Made by a program: the position numbers and the translations under genes. 64,000 bases of DNA, from positions 240,782,023-240,846,022 of the forward strand of contig OY992536.1 in NCBI GenBank assembly GCA_963921195.1. The letters run 5' to 3'. Position 1 is the first letter of the stretch. The number at the start of each line of letters is the position of its first letter. The notes beneath the pieces are model-generated. The model did no database searches. It was given only the letters and a program-made list of their open reading frames with translations, and had not been told where the DNA came from. This DNA comes from Pegoplata infirma. Taxonomy: Eukaryota > Arthropoda > Insecta > Diptera > Anthomyiidae. Positions 11,891-23,201 of the stretch are shown here, piece after piece.

Positions 11891-12595
11891 ATTTCTTATA
11901 TAAAAAAATATCTGTAGCATGCTTTAAAAAACATGTTAGCCGAATTTTGTCTGTCATCTTAATAAAAGTTTCAAGTAATGAGTTAAACAAAATATAATTT
12001 TTACCATGTGCATATTTGTATGTCATTGATCCAATTAAAAAATTTGGTATTAATATGATAATTTAAAAGTAATTTAAAAACATGCCTTTTTAATAATGAA
12101 ATATAAAATTAATTATAATTAAAAGTTAATAATAAAATTTTTTATTAATTAAATTGTTTTCCTCATAACACTTTTTCATTTACTTGTAATAAACATATAA
12201 TCTGCCCAGTTTCTATAACCCGAAACGGAAATATGAAAATTTCTATAAAATTTTAGTCTAAAAATAAAAAAATAAATGTTTGCATAAAACTAACACCGGA
12301 AATCAAACAGCCTCTAAAAGTATTTGTTTGTCGTTTGTATGTATGTGTGTAGTTAGTACTTCCTGATTTGTAACGACTAACCACCATCACCAGTACACTT
12401 TACCAACCAAAACCAAACAAAGCTGTAGTATCAATTTTGTCTGTAACTCTCTCATATTGTAATTTTTGTAGTTTCATTTATTTTTCGAGATTTTTTTATT
12501 TTTTTTTGCAAATAATTTTTAGAATTTTTGTTATTTTATAGTTTGTAGTTTTAGTTAGTTTGCCTTAAAATTATAAAAACTATTTGCAGATGTTT
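11891..12595. other. Repeat-poor AT-rich DNA
   Basis: No gene recognised. It includes ordinary AT-rich sequence with short TATGTATGTGTGTAG and CAAAACCAAAC tracts. It may be unique intergenic or intronic DNA between the satellite and the next mini-me element. Confidence 0.4.
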
Positions 12596-12771
12596 TTATA
12601 CCCTCCACTCTAGTGATAGAGGGTATATATAAGTTTGTCATTCCGTTTGTAACACCTCGAAATATTGGTCTAGGACCCCATAAAGTATATATATTCATGA
12701 TCCTCGATCGATTTTAAGACGATCTAGCGATGTCCGTCCGTCCGTCCGTCCGTCCGTCCGTCCGTCTGTCC

Positions 12772-12805
<34 letters not shown>

Positions 12806-13790
12806 TGAAAACACGCTAACTTCTGAAAGACTTTACAGAGGCTCCTGAAGTTTGGCATATATGTTGGACATTTACCTGGTCAGGTTGGTATTGCAATCCA
12901 GCGAAATCGGTCCAGTGGTTCAAAAGTTATAAGCAAGTGAGTGAATTTCGGCAAGGGATTTTCTGGAATTTACGAGATTAAACACACTGTAACTTTCGAA
13001 CGGCAATTCTGAGGGTGCTGAAGTGTGGCATATATATTTACCGTTCCTTTGGTCCGGTTCGTTTTAAATTTCAGCCAAATCGGTCCGGCGGTTCAAAAGT
13101 TATTAGCAAAACCGTAAATTTCAGATTAGTTCACCTTAAATTCACGTGTTGAAAACCCGTTAAACATGTTTTAAAAACATTTGTAAGTCAGAAAAATATT
13201 TTACAAGGTATTTTTGTCACACAAAAATATTTTTACACTAAAACAAAAAAAAAAATACACTTAAAAAAAAGTTTACACTCAAAAAAAATTTTACACTCAA
13301 AAAAAAAAAATTGGTAAATTATTTTTTTTTTTTTTTTTTCAAAAATTAACAAAAAAAGTTTTTTAACACTAAAACAAAAAAAAAAAAAAATTAGTATTTT
13401 TTTTTTTTTCAAAAATTATTAAAAAAAAGTTTTTTTACAGAAAATAAAATATTTCTAACTAAAAAAAAGTTTACACTTAAAAAAAAATTTTACACTAAAA
13501 AAAAAAATTGGTAATTATTTTTTTTTATTTTTCAAAAATTAACAAAAAAAGTTTTTTTACACTAAAACAAAAAAAAAAATACACTCAAAAAAAATGTTAC
13601 ACTCAAAAAAAAAAATTAGTAATTTTTTTTTTTTTCAAAAATTAATAAAAAAAAGTTTTTTACAGAAAGTAAAATATTTCTAACCAAAAATGTTATTTTT
13701 TTCACGTTAGAAAATTTACTATCACTTAAAAAGGGCATTGTGGAGGGTATTCATAGATTCGGCCAAGTCGAATTTAACTTTTCTACTTGT
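12596..13790 (-). mobile_element. mini-me/DINE-1-like element, subfamily A
   Basis: Reverse-strand full-length copy. It has TATACCCTCCACTCTAGTGA, TTTGTCATTCCGTTTGTAAC, CCATAAAGTATATATATTCA, a (GTCC)n then (GTCT)n tract at about 12730-12803, and the closing GATTCGGCCAAGTCGAATTT with TTCTACTTGT. The 13200-13690 part is an expanded run of poly-A/poly-T plus TTTACACT-type units. It is the same internal repeat seen at 1260-1430 and 32960-33050 in the sister copies, but longer. Confidence 0.75.
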
Positions 13791-14064
13791 TTTTTTTGTG
13801 GTTGTTTGAAAGGTAAATTTTGGAAAAAAGTTATTACAGTTAAAGAAATTATTTTACAAATGTTCTGTCTCTATAAGATCAACACCACAGGCGGTTCTGG
13901 AAATGATACTCGATATTCTAACCGTAAATACATGTATCAAAAGCATAGCAGCAAATTAAGCTCTTAGGTGAAGTGAGTCACAATTTGCGACAAAAATCCG
14001 ACTTTATCTCACTGCAGACGAACTTTAAGAGAAACTTTGAAATCCAAGTACCGACTAGGGAAAA

Positions 14065-14345
14065 ATGGGCAGCAAACTGAATGGAAATAGGAACGAGTTC
14101 AAAGTGCACCTTAAACGACATGAAATCAATGGAAGTTTCGAGACAGATGTACTTGCAATTTATAAAGCATAGTATATGATAATGGTGCGGGACTTCTACC
14201 CTTGTGCTATAAACATTTTCGTGAATAGTGTTGCAGCTATGAAAGCCTTAGAATCCAACACGGTCATATTAAGATGCATTAGGAATTGTTTACAATCCCT
14301 TTCCAAATTCGTCAGCACACAGTCAAGCTAATCTGGGTCCATGTT
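14065..14345 (+). pseudogene. Broken RNase H domain of a non-LTR retrotransposon
   Basis: Translation reads NGSKLNGNRNEFKVHL, then SFETDVLAIYKA, an in-frame stop, INIFVNSVAAMKALESNTV, then QSLSKF and, after a frameshift near 14325, VKLIWV. These pieces match, in order and spacing, the RNase H hallmarks of non-LTR retrotransposon polyproteins of the I/LOA/R1 type: DGSK, AE-LAI, SDSQAA-KAL and LIWVPGH. Catalytic acidic positions are lost (D to N in DGSK and in DSQAA), and there is one stop and one frameshift, so it is dead. No reverse transcriptase part is seen upstream. The fragment is cut at its 3' side by a small inverted repeat at 14349-14526. Confidence 0.7.
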
Positions 14346-14348
14346 CGT

Positions 14349-14526
14349 TAGGTAGGGCCATTTTTGCACTTTTTTCTCAATATCTTTGGTTCGTTCTTTG
14401 AGGTTTAAGTCTGGCCTTAATTTTTTTTTATTTTTTTTTAACAATGATTTTTTTTTTCTCTATATGTGTTTAATCATTATTTAGCCGCAAAGAACTAACC
14501 AAAAGTGTAAAAACAGCCCATCCTAC
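14349..14526. mobile_element. Small inverted-repeat insertion
   Basis: The ends GTAGGGCCATTTTTGCACTT and AAGTGTAAAAACAGCCCATC-CTAC are imperfect inverted copies, with a second paired block around TTTGGTTCGTTCTTTG and CAAAGAACTAACCAAA. The middle is T-rich. It sits right where the RNase H remnant stops. The target duplication is not resolved. Confidence 0.45.
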
Positions 14527-14814
14527 TATACATTAGACTGGGTCGGTCATAAAGGAGAAAAAAAGTTCCCATTTTCCACGCTTAATTTTAAGGTTACCTC
14601 GAAAAAGTTCCACAGCCAAAGTATTCGATTTTTAGGTCGCGATTTGGTACCACCCAAATCGTTTTATGTTCAATCTTTGACATTTGATGTCCGATCATTT
14701 CGTTAGAAAGTCCTCAGCGAGTACTAAATTTTAACTACATCTGGTTTTAACCTCAGAGGTAATCTTCTTATTATGAGTTTTAAAAGATTTGAAAGATAGC
14801 AACATTGTAACTGC

Positions 14815-15005
14815 GCGTGTTGATACATCCGTCCATCTGTCTGTGGAAAGCAAGACACCATCTAAACCAAAAAAGCTGTAAATTTGGTAAGTGAGTGCAT
14901 TACTTAAGTGCAAAAAAGGTTTTTTTTTACATTTTTGAGAGCATAAATGATTCCGCACAGAAGAATTTAATACGCTGACTTGTTTTTTGTACATTTGTTA
15001 AACAA
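14815..15005 (-). mobile_element. mini-me subfamily B remnant
   Basis: Contains GTCCATCTGTCTGTGGAAAG, a TTTGGTAAGTGAGTGCATTAC block, ATGATTCCGCACAGAAG and TTTGTTAAACAAATGAAACA. A matching copy in the other orientation lies at 52745-52955. Both are followed by the same AT-rich GATGAAAAA array, so the two belong to one larger repeat. Confidence 0.6.
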
Positions 15006-15039
15006 ATGAAACATTTTTATATCAGAATTTAAAACTTGG

Positions 15040-15430
15040 TGAAAAAGTAGTTTTGGAGAAAAAATTAAAAGCAACATTTTTTGATGAAAAACTAAATTTT
15101 GAAGAAAAAAAAAGTTTTGATAAAAAAATTTTGGTGAAAAAAAAATTTTTGATTAAAAAAACTTTTTGACGAAAAAAAAAAAAATATTAAAAAAAAAATG
15201 AAAAAAAAAATTTGATAAAAAAAAAATTAAAAAATAATTTTTGATGAAAAAAAAAAATTTTCGACGAAAAAAAAAATATGGAAAACTACCTTTAAAATAG
15301 AGTTTTTGATGAAAACAAAAATTTGAAAAAAAAAATTTTTGATGACAAAAAAAATTTCATGAAAAAAAAAAAAAATTGACGAAAATAACTTGCTGATAAA
15401 AAAAAATTTATGAAAAAAAAATTTTTTGCT
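15040..15430 (+). repeat. Degenerate A-rich array, TTTTTGATGAAAAAA type
   Basis: Irregular tandem copies of a 15-20 bp unit, mostly TTTTTGATGAAAAAA with loss or gain of A residues. Equivalent arrays lie at 45445-47035 and, inverted, at 52345-52690. Minus-strand frames here (15227-15433) are Phe-rich translations of the A runs, not genes. Confidence 0.7.
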
Positions 15431-15672
15431 CAAAAATAATTATGTTGCGATTTATTTACCATCTGGTGAAAAACGCTTTTATTCACCACGAAGTTGCAAA
15501 CCTTTTTGGTTTTAAGAAAATGAAAACAGTAAAAAATTTTAATTTCCCCCCATACAAATCGACCTCCATTAAAAATGAGTTTGAGCCCATAAAAAAATAC
15601 GTGTCGAATTAATTTTCGTTCTAAACTAAATATCCAAATTTCATGAAGATCGGAGGGTGACACCAGGAAGAC
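15431..15672 (+). repeat. Dispersed repeat flanking the GATGAAAA array (interrupted copy)
   Basis: Contains AATTATGTTGCGATTTATTT, CACCATCTGGTGAA-type sequence, CACGAAGTTGCAAACC and TTTTAAGAAAATGAAAACAG. The same order is present at 47035-47275. This copy is interrupted at 15673 by the hAT element and resumes at about 23128 with TAGTCAAAGTGAGGCAGC and TTAGACACCAGCC, which in the other copy follow closely. Confidence 0.65.
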
Positions 15673-16692
15673 TAAAGGTGTCCTAAGGACTAAGGTAATT
15701 TTTAAAAATCACTTTTTAATACCTGGTTGGGTCCTAAATTGTAGTTTAGTATCTAAAAATTAGTAAGCCAAAATTTGGAGACAATCGGATAAAAATAACT
15801 CGTGCCGAAAATGGATTGAAGTTTTAAGACACTCTTATATGATGAAAAACCCCATTTTTTTATAGTTTTTTGAAAAATATTGGTATATGGTATTTTTTGT
15901 TAAATTTTTTGTTAAATAATATGAAAATGGTAATAAATTACCTTTCTAAAACGCTTAAAAAAATTCAAATCGGATAAAAAATAAGCATTTTACGCATACA
16001 TGCCCCAGACCATTGCATGGTTTTTAAAGCCAAAATTTAAAAATGTTCAACATTTTTAGGCAAAAAATAAAAAAAAAATTTACTTTGTCATGTTATTAAA
16101 TACATGTTATAGATAAAAACTAACAAATATGGTAGTCTAGCTTTTTTTTAATTTGGCGTGAGTACCCAGCAAAAAAAGTGCGGAGTACTTCTATTTGGAG
16201 TGCTTTCAAACTATAACACTATAACAAATGTAATGAAATACAACAAAAATAACAAAAAATACAAGAAAAAAACACACAAACCGTTTTTTCTACTCCATAA
16301 AAATTTGTTATTCAGCACTTAACTCATTACCTTCCGCGACACTCCCATACAAAAGTAAGTAGGTATTCAGTAGATAACAAGTACTCCGAGCTTTCAAACA
16401 ACTTCCAACTACTTCCCTGGAGTAGTTCTTTTCTACTGAATATCTACTTACATTTGTATGGAGGTGTCGCGATAGGTAATGAGTTAAGAGCTGAATATCT
16501 ATGTATTCTGGAGTAGAAAAAACTGTTTGTGTGTTTTTGTCTTGTGTTTTTGTTATTTTTGTTGTATTTCATTACATTTGTTATAGTTTTAAAGCACTAC
16601 ACTGAGAAGTGGTAATGACTTTTTTTGCAGGGTAGTGATATAATTGCCGCGGATTTCAAAGAAAATGTGTTTTTCTATGATAATTTAGCAAA
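15673..16692 (+). mobile_element. hAT fold-back element, left part (split)
   Basis: The left terminus TAAAGGTGTCCTAAGGACTA matches the complete elements at 20188-21512 and 37953-39269. The internal phrase CATACATGCCCCAGACCATT is present. The element is invaded at 16165-16632 by a MITE and stops at 16692, where an LTR begins. It continues without loss at 22387 and ends at 23119 (GGACACCTCTG). The outer flanks AGGAAGAC (15665-15672) and AGAGAGAC (23120-23127) agree at 6 of 8 bases, a plausible aged 8-bp duplication. No transposase is encoded. Confidence 0.75.
16165..16632. mobile_element. CCCAGCAAAA-type MITE with TA duplication
   Basis: A 468-bp near-palindrome, ends CCCAGCAAAAAAAGT and ACTTTTTTTGCAGGG, flanked by TA (16163-16164, 16633-16634). 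The arms pair through AACAAATGTAATGAAATACA and GTATTTCATTACATTTGTTA, and through the GTAGATAACAAGTACTCC region at the centre. The empty site is visible in related hAT copies (GGCGTGGGTAGTGATATAAT at 20684-20703), which shows exactly what was inserted. Confidence 0.8.
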
Positions 16693-16764
16693 TGTAGGGT
16701 TCTTACCTTTTAGCTTAGCCAAATCAAAAATCAATTAAATATAAGTAAACGTTTTATAGTTTAA
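16693..16764 (+). mobile_element. Solo LTR, left part (split)
   Basis: Begins TGTAGGGTTCTTACC directly after CAAA (16689-16692). Its right end, ATCCCACA, is followed by CAAA (22387-22390). A 4-bp duplication, TG...CA ends and TGTAGGG/CCCACA inverted termini are the pattern of an LTR retrotransposon; I would lean to the BEL/Pao type from the termini only. Without the insertion at 16765-22052 the LTR is about 406 bp. No gag or pol is present, so a solo LTR left by recombination is the simplest reading. Confidence 0.6.
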
Positions 16765-18257
16765 CTAGCTCGCCCGCCGGAACTTCGTTACCGGTTATGT
16801 TAAATACCGGACAATAGAAGGATCAGGATTACTCTACCGATTTCAAAAAATTACTCATATGTAGTCTTTGTTTTATTCAATTGTGGACGTTTTAGTCTTT
16901 CATAAAATAATATTTCATTGAATAACTTTAACAATAAAATTCGAATAATTTCGGATGTACGTTGTCATGGGCGTTCCGGTGAAAAAGATTTTGAATCATG
17001 AGTAAATAAATATTTCAGTGAAAAAAGAAATTGGAATAAAAAAAATTTTGGGTAAAAAAACATATAGACAGAAAAAATATGGAGAAAAAAGTTTAATACG
17101 AAAAATTTTAGTCAAAAGTATCATTCAATATTGTTCCCCGCTCTATTCCATTTCGTTCCCCGGTCTACTCCATTTCATTTCCAATTCAATCTCCAGCAAG
17201 TTTCATTCCTCTCCATATATGTATATATGCGTTACAGAAATTGTGTTTATCTTATAGATATAAAAATACAATTTTACACCACTTGTACCAATTTGGGTAC
17301 CCCTTTTTACCCTGTTCATCTCTTGGGTGTTATTTCGGATGAAGGATAGGCTTTCTAGGCTTTAATAGCTAGATAGGTACAAATTACCATTTGCCACCTT
17401 TTCCACTTAAAATTAAATTTTCTAAAAACCTTTTTTCCTGAACCGTTATTTCAAAAAATATAAGCAGTACCAACCTTACACTTTTTTATGCCCTTTACGA
17501 CTCTTAGAAACAGAATTTCCAGAAAGTACTTTTTCCAAAATATTTTTTCAATAAAGAATACATCATTCAAGTTTTCACTGCCTAGGAAGGATCATTATTT
17601 CAAGAAGTATGAAAAGTATAAAAAACATTTTTCTATACCTCTAGAAACGGAATCTTTTAAAAATACTTTAGCATAGCAGATTATTTTTTTTTTACCGAAG
17701 GACCCCACATTCCAAAATTCAAGCTTCTAAGACCATTATAATATGAACAAAAAAAATTAGTACCAAAATTACGCCCCCGTTAGAAACGGATCCTACATTA
17801 CAAATAGCAATTATCTAGGAATATTATTTCAGCAAATATTAAAAGTACAAAAAGTATACTTTTTAATCCCGTTAAGAAACGAAATTTCCAAAAAGTACTT
17901 TTCACAAAATTTTGGTTTTCACCGAAGGATTTTACATCCAAAATTTAAAGTTTATGGAACCATTACGTCAGAAAATATCAAAATAACCGGAAGTACACTT
18001 ATTTAGCCATTTTACCCTACTAAGAAGCGGAATTTCCCAAAAGTATTTTTTCCAGAATGTTTTTTTTCCCCCCGAATGATCCTACATTACAAATTTCAAG
18101 ATTCTAGGGCCATTACTTCAGGAAATAAGAACGTACCTAAAGTTTAAATATTTACCCGTTCCACCCTCTAAGAAAAGAAAATTTCAAAAATTACTTTTTC
18201 CAAAATTTGCTTTCACTTAAGGATCCTACATTCCAAATATCAAGTTTCTATGATCAT

Positions 18258-18824
18258 TAGGGATGAGATTTCCATGCAAATGCATGTTTTTTGTCGATAG
18301 TCTAAAAACGATATCGACCAATTATCTTTCCGAATCAAGAAATTTGCGTTAAAATGGCATTGATTTGTTTTTGCATATTTTGGTGAGAATGCATATTTTT
18401 GCATATTTTGGTTTTAAATGCATATTTTGTGCATATTTTCAACTTTTAAGTGCATATTTTTGCATATTTTGACAAAAAATAGCAAAAACACAAATTGAAA
18501 TTTATATGTTTCAAAAACTAATTAAAATTTTAAAAATTTATTTTGAAAATAAAAAAAAATATTTTTTTTCTTTAAAATTTTTTTTATAGAGTGTCTTAAT
18601 ATCTCAAAAAAATCTTGTTTTTATAAAGTTTTAAATGGAACTATTTAAACCCGGTGTAACTTTTTGCGTTTGAAGAAGTTTTTCCTATGAAAACAAGATT
18701 TTTGTTGTACACTTTTTATTTTTTAGTGCATATTTTAAGGTTTTTTAGTGCATATTTTGAATTTTTTAGCGCATATTTTAAGCGCATATTTTCGATTTTT
18801 TAGTGCATGAAAATCTCATCCCTA
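18258..18824. mobile_element. hAT-type MITE, TAGGGATGAG termini
   Basis: A 567-bp element with termini TAGGGATGAGATTTCCATGCA and (reverse complement) TAGGGATGAGATTTTCATGCA. It is flanked by a perfect 8-bp duplication ATGATCAT (18250-18257, 18825-18832), which fits the hAT preference nTnnnnAn. Both ends are packed with TGCATATTTT repeats (18374-18475 and inverted or direct near 18725-18805), probably subterminal transposase-binding repeats. No transposase is encoded. Confidence 0.85.
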
Positions 18825-18904
18825 ATGATCATTATTTCAGGATACATAAAAAGTGCCATTAGTACTATTTTTACCCCTTGAGAAAAGGAATTTTCAAAAA
18901 GTAC

Positions 18905-19255
18905 TTTTTATAAAAGGTACTTTTTTTAGGTACTTTTACTAAAAGGTACTTTTTATAAAAGGTACTTTTTATAAAAGGTACTTTTTATAAAAGGTACTTT
19001 TTATAAAAGGTACTTTTTATAAAAGGTACTTTTTATAAAAGGTACTTTTTATAAAAGGTACTTTTTATAAAAGGTACTTTTTGTAAAAGGTACTTTTTAT
19101 AAAAGGTACTTTTTGTAAAAGGTACTTTTTATAAAAGGTACTTTTTATAAAAGGTACTTTTTATAAAAGGTACTTTTTACATAAGGTACTTTTTCTATAA
19201 AAGGTACTTTTTACAAAAGGTACTTTTTATAAAAGGTACTTTTTATAAAAGGTTC
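18905..19255 (+). repeat. 16-bp tandem array GGTACTTTTTATAAAA (about 20 copies)
   Basis: Perfect to near-perfect tandem copies of the 16-bp unit GGTACTTTTTATAAAA, with occasional TGTAAAA variants, located inside element K copy 1. The flanking body of K contains single AAAGTACTTTTT motifs from which the array could have grown. The inverted copy of K carries a longer version at 27315-28375. Confidence 0.9.
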
Positions 19256-20187
19256 CCCCTAAGAAACGCATTTTCCAAAATCTACTTTTTCCAAAATGTT
19301 TTTGTCACCGAAGGATCCTACATTCCAAATTTCAAGTTTCTATGACCATAATTTTAAGAAATAAAAAAAAGTACCAAAAAGTACACTTTTTACCGATTTT
19401 ATCCCCCATCAAATCAAAATTTTCAAAAAGTACCATTTTCATTTGTTCTTTTAGCAAAGGATCCTATATTCCAAATTTCAAGTTTGTATGACCATTATTT
19501 CAGTAAATAAAAATAAGTACCAAAAGTACACTTTTTTACCCATTTTACAACCGTAGTCAGCGTTGGCCAAAAATCCAGCCTTAGTGGATCTTTTTCTCGG
19601 GAGGTGAACCTACATTGCAAATTTCAAGTTTTTAGGACTATTATTTAAGGAAATATAAAAGGTACCAAAAGTACAGTTTTTTACCCTTTTTACCCCCATA
19701 GAATCAACATTGGCAAAAATCCAGCCTTAGGGGACCTTTAATCCGTGAGGTGAACTTACAGTCCACATTTCAAGTCTCTAAGACCATTATTTAAGGAAAT
19801 ATAAAAGGTACCAAAACTACACTTTTTTTACCCATTTTACCCCTTTAGAATCAACATTGGCAAAAACCCAGCCCCAGTGAATATATTTTCCGGGAGGTGA
19901 ATCTACATTCCAAATTTCAAGTTTCTAGGACTATTATTTAAGGAAATATAAAAAGTACCAAAAGTACAGTTTTTTACCCCCTTAGAATCAACATTGGCTA
20001 AACTTCAGCCTTAGTGGATCTATATTCCGGGAGGTGAACCTACATTCCAAATTCTAAGTTTCTAGGACCATTATTTAAGGAAATATAAAAGGTACTAAAA
20101 GTACAGTTTTTTACCCTTTTTACCCCCTTTGAATCAACATTGGCAAAAATCCAGTTTTAGTGGATTTTTTTTCCGTGAGATGAACAT

Positions 20188-21512
20188 TAAAGGTGTCCTA
20201 ACGACTAAGGTAATTTTTCAAAATCACTTTTTAATACGTGGTAGGGTCCTAAATTGTAGTTTTGTAACTAAAAATGAGTGAGCCAAAATTTGGAGACAAT
20301 CGGATCAAAATAACTCGTGCCGAAAATGGATTGAAGTTTTGGGACACTCTTATCTGATGAAAAAACACGTTTTTTCTAGTTTTTTGAAAAATATTGGTGT
20401 ATGCTATTTTTTGTTAATTTTTTTGTTAAGTAATATGAAAATGGTAATAAATTACCTTTCCAAAAAGCTTAAAAAAATTCAAATCGGATGAAAAATAAGC
20501 ATTTTACTCATACATGCCCCAGACCATTGCATGGTTTTTAAAGCCAAAATTTGAAAATTTTCAAAATTTTTAGGCAAAAAAATAAAAAAAAATAAATTTT
20601 ACTTTATAATTATATTAAATATATGTTATAGATAAAAACTAACAGATATGGTAGTCTAACTTTTTTTTCATTTGGCGTGGGTAGTGATATAATTTCCGCG
20701 GATTCCAAAGAAAATGAGTTTTTCTAAAATAATTTAGCAAATATGGGAAACAATTTTCTGTATTGTATTATACGAAGTGAAATACATAAACTCTGTAAAT
20801 TTTTTGAGAATTCGGGCATCTTTAACCCCTTTTCGTCGAGGTAAAATGACAAATTTGAGACGTTATACTTTTCTATAATACAAAATATCTGCATATATCC
20901 GATTTCTCAAAAGTTACAGAATTTACGTTTTACACTTCGATCCGCACAATAGAGCACAAATTTTCAAAAATTTGCTTAATTATTGTAGAAAAACGCATTT
21001 TATTTGGAATCCGCGGAAATTTTTTCACTACCCGCGCCAAATAAAAAAAAAGCTTGACTACCATATCTGCACTTTTTAATCTTAAACATGTTTTCAATTT
21101 GATCATAAAGTAAAATTAAATTTTTACTATTTTTTTGCCTAAAAATTTTGAAAATTTTGAAATTCTGGCTCTAAAAACCATACAATGGTCTGGGGCATGT
21201 ATGCGTAAAATGCATATTTTTCATCCGATTTTAATTTTATTAGTCGTTTTGAAAAGGTAATTTAGTACCATTTTCATATTATTTCACAAAAAATTTAACA
21301 AAAAATATCAAATACCAATGTTTTTCCAAAAACTAGAAAAAACTAGTTTTTCGTTCTTATAAGAATGTCCCAAAACTTCAATCCATTTTCGGCACGAGTT
21401 ATTTTTAGCCGATTGTCCCCAAATTTTGGCTCACTCATTTTTAGATACTAAAGAACAATATAGGACCCTACCAGGTATAAAAAGGTGATTTTCGTTTTTA
21501 AGGACACCTCTA
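20188..21512. mobile_element. hAT fold-back element, complete, inside element K
   Basis: A 1325-bp element with termini TAAAGGTGTCC and GGACACCTCTA, flanked by a perfect 8-bp duplication ATGAACAT (20180-20187, 21513-21520) that fits nTnnnnAn. The arms of about 600 bp are inverted copies: CATACATGCCCCAGACCATT (left) against AATGGTCTGGGGCATGTATG (right), and CTTCAATCCATTTTCGGCAC in the right arm. (C/T)AGAGGTG-like ends are typical of hAT. No transposase frame is present, so it is non-autonomous. Confidence 0.85.
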
Positions 21513-22052
21513 ATGAACATACAGTCCAAATTTCAAGTCTCTATGACCATTATTTCAGGAGATATAAAAAAGTACCAAAAGTACAGTTTTTTACCCCCTT
21601 AGAATCAACACTTGCAAAAATCCGGCCTTACTGGATCTATATTCCAGGATGTGAACATACAGTCCAAATTTCAAGTCTCTGTGACCATTATTTCATGTGA
21701 TATAAAAAGTACCAAAAGTACAGTTTTTTACCCTTTTTACCCCCTTAGAATCAACATTGGCAAAAGTCCAGCCTTAGTGGATCTATGTTCCGGGAGGTGA
21801 ACATACAGTCCAAATTTCAAGTCTCTATGACCATTATTTCGGGAGATATAAAAAGTACCAAAAGTACAGTTTTTTACCCTTTTTACCCCTTAGAATCAAC
21901 TCTGTCAAAAATCCACCCTTAGTGGATCTATATTCCAGGAGGTGAACCTACAGTCCAATTTCAAGTCTCTAGCTTCAGCGGTTTGGGCTGGGCGATGATG
22001 AATCAGTCAGTCAGTCAGTCACTCACTCACCCTACTCTTTTATATATATAGA

Positions 22053-22386
22053 TTAATATACAGTTTGTTTATTTTAAATTCAAGCAACAAATCTGTTAAA
22101 ATCTTAAGTCTATCTTAGATTAATTTATTATAGTTTACAAAAGGCTATTTTATTTAACACAACTCATGTGCACTTCACTGGCGAACGTCTTCGCACGTCT
22201 TTTCTTTAACACCGCAACTTAATAACTCTCCTACTTAATTGCAACCGCAATCCACTACAACTATTGTCCTCTTTTACTTATTCATTATTGCTTTAGCGAA
22301 CAATAGAAGAATTGTAAAAGAGGATCAATGATTAGTGTTGTGTAAACACGATTACCCAATTATTTGTCAGTCATTGTCATCCCACA
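22053..22386 (+). mobile_element. Solo LTR, right part (split)
   Basis: Continues the LTR begun at 16693. It contains a hairpin GTCCTCTTTTAC / GTAAAAGAGGATC around 22266-22326 and ends TCATTGTCATCCCACA, followed by the duplicated CAAA. The reduced AT content and the lack of other repeats set it apart from its neighbours. Confidence 0.55.
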
Positions 22387-23119
22387 CAAATATGGAAAAA
22401 AATTTCTGTATTGTACTATACCAAGTGAAAAAAATAAATTCTGTAAATTTTTAGGGAAATAGGGCATCATTAACCCCATTTCATCGAGGTGAAATGACGA
22501 ATTTGGGACATTACATATTTCTATAATACAAGATATCTGCAAATATCCGATTTCTCAAAAGTTACAGAATTTACATTTTACGCTTCGTTCCGTACAATAA
22601 AGAAAAAATGTTCCCATATTTGCTAAATTATTGTGAAAAAAACGCATTTTAATTGGAATTCGCGGAAATTTTATCACTACCGGCGAAAAATAAAAAAAAT
22701 CTTGACTACCATATCTGTTTTTTTTTAATCGTAAACACGTTTTCAATATTATCATAAAGTAAGATTTTTTTTTTTATTTTTTTGCATAAAAATTTTGAAA
22801 ATTTTGAAATTCTGGCTTTAAAAACCATACAATGGTTTGGGGCATGTATGCGTAAAATGCTTGTTTTTTATCCGATTTTAATTTTATTAGTCATTTTGCA
22901 AAGGTAATTTAATACCATTTCCATATTGTCTTACAAAAAAATTAGCAAAAATAACATATACCAATATCTTTCTAAAAACAAGAAAAAATGGGTTTTTCTT
23001 TCATATAAGATTGTCCCAAAACTTCAATCCATTTTCGGCACAAGTTATTTTTAGCCGATTGGCCCCAAATTTTAGCTTTTAATTAATTTAAATAATTTTC
23101 GTTTTTAAGGACACCTCTG
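22387..23119 (+). mobile_element. hAT fold-back element, right part (split)
   Basis: Resumes at CAAATATGG, exactly where the left part stopped (TTTAGCAAA at 16692), judged against the intact copy at about 20734. It carries the right-arm phrase AATGGTTTGGGGCATGTATG and ends AAGGACACCTCTG. Frames on either strand here are shadows of the inverted repeat. Confidence 0.75.
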
Positions 23120-23127
23120 AGAGAGAC

Positions 23128-23201
23128 TCTCCTTGTTAGTCAAAGTGAGGCAGCATCCTACATCATTTTTAGAATTAGACACCAGCCTAAAAACATTATC
23201 A
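23128..23201 (+). repeat. Dispersed repeat, continuation after the hAT insertion
   Basis: TAGTCAAAGTGAGGCAGCAT, AATTAGACACCAGCCT and AAAACATTATCA match 47198-47266 (TAGTCAAACTGAGGTAGCGT and following). It ends at the CA target (23200-23201), where the next element was inserted. Confidence 0.7.

Larger units (their letters stand above)
16765..22052 (+). mobile_element. Unclassified element K, copy 1 (5.3 kb with nested insertions)
   Basis: Starts CTAGCTCGCCCGCCGGAACT with TTCGTTACCGGTTATGTTAA. It ends with CAGCGGTTTGGGCTGGGCGA, a GTCAGTCAGTCAGTCACTCA tract and TTTTATATATATAGA. TTAA flanks both sides (16761-16764, 22053-22056). The body is non-coding: about 130-150 bp blocks with TCAAGTTTCTA, ACCATTATTTCAGG, AAAGTACCAAAAGTACA and, in the second half, GAATCAACATTGGCAAAAAT. 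It also holds a 16-bp array (18905-19255), two hAT insertions (18258-18824, 20188-21512) and a GTTCCCCGCTCTATTCC segment near 17130. Copy 2 lies inverted at 26231-29267. Class unknown; short frames inside are repeat shadows. Confidence 0.7.

Noticed and set aside
16765..22052. piggyBac assignment because of TTAA flanks
   Set aside because: The ends do not resemble piggyBac CCC-type termini, and copy 2 does not show clear TTAA on both sides.
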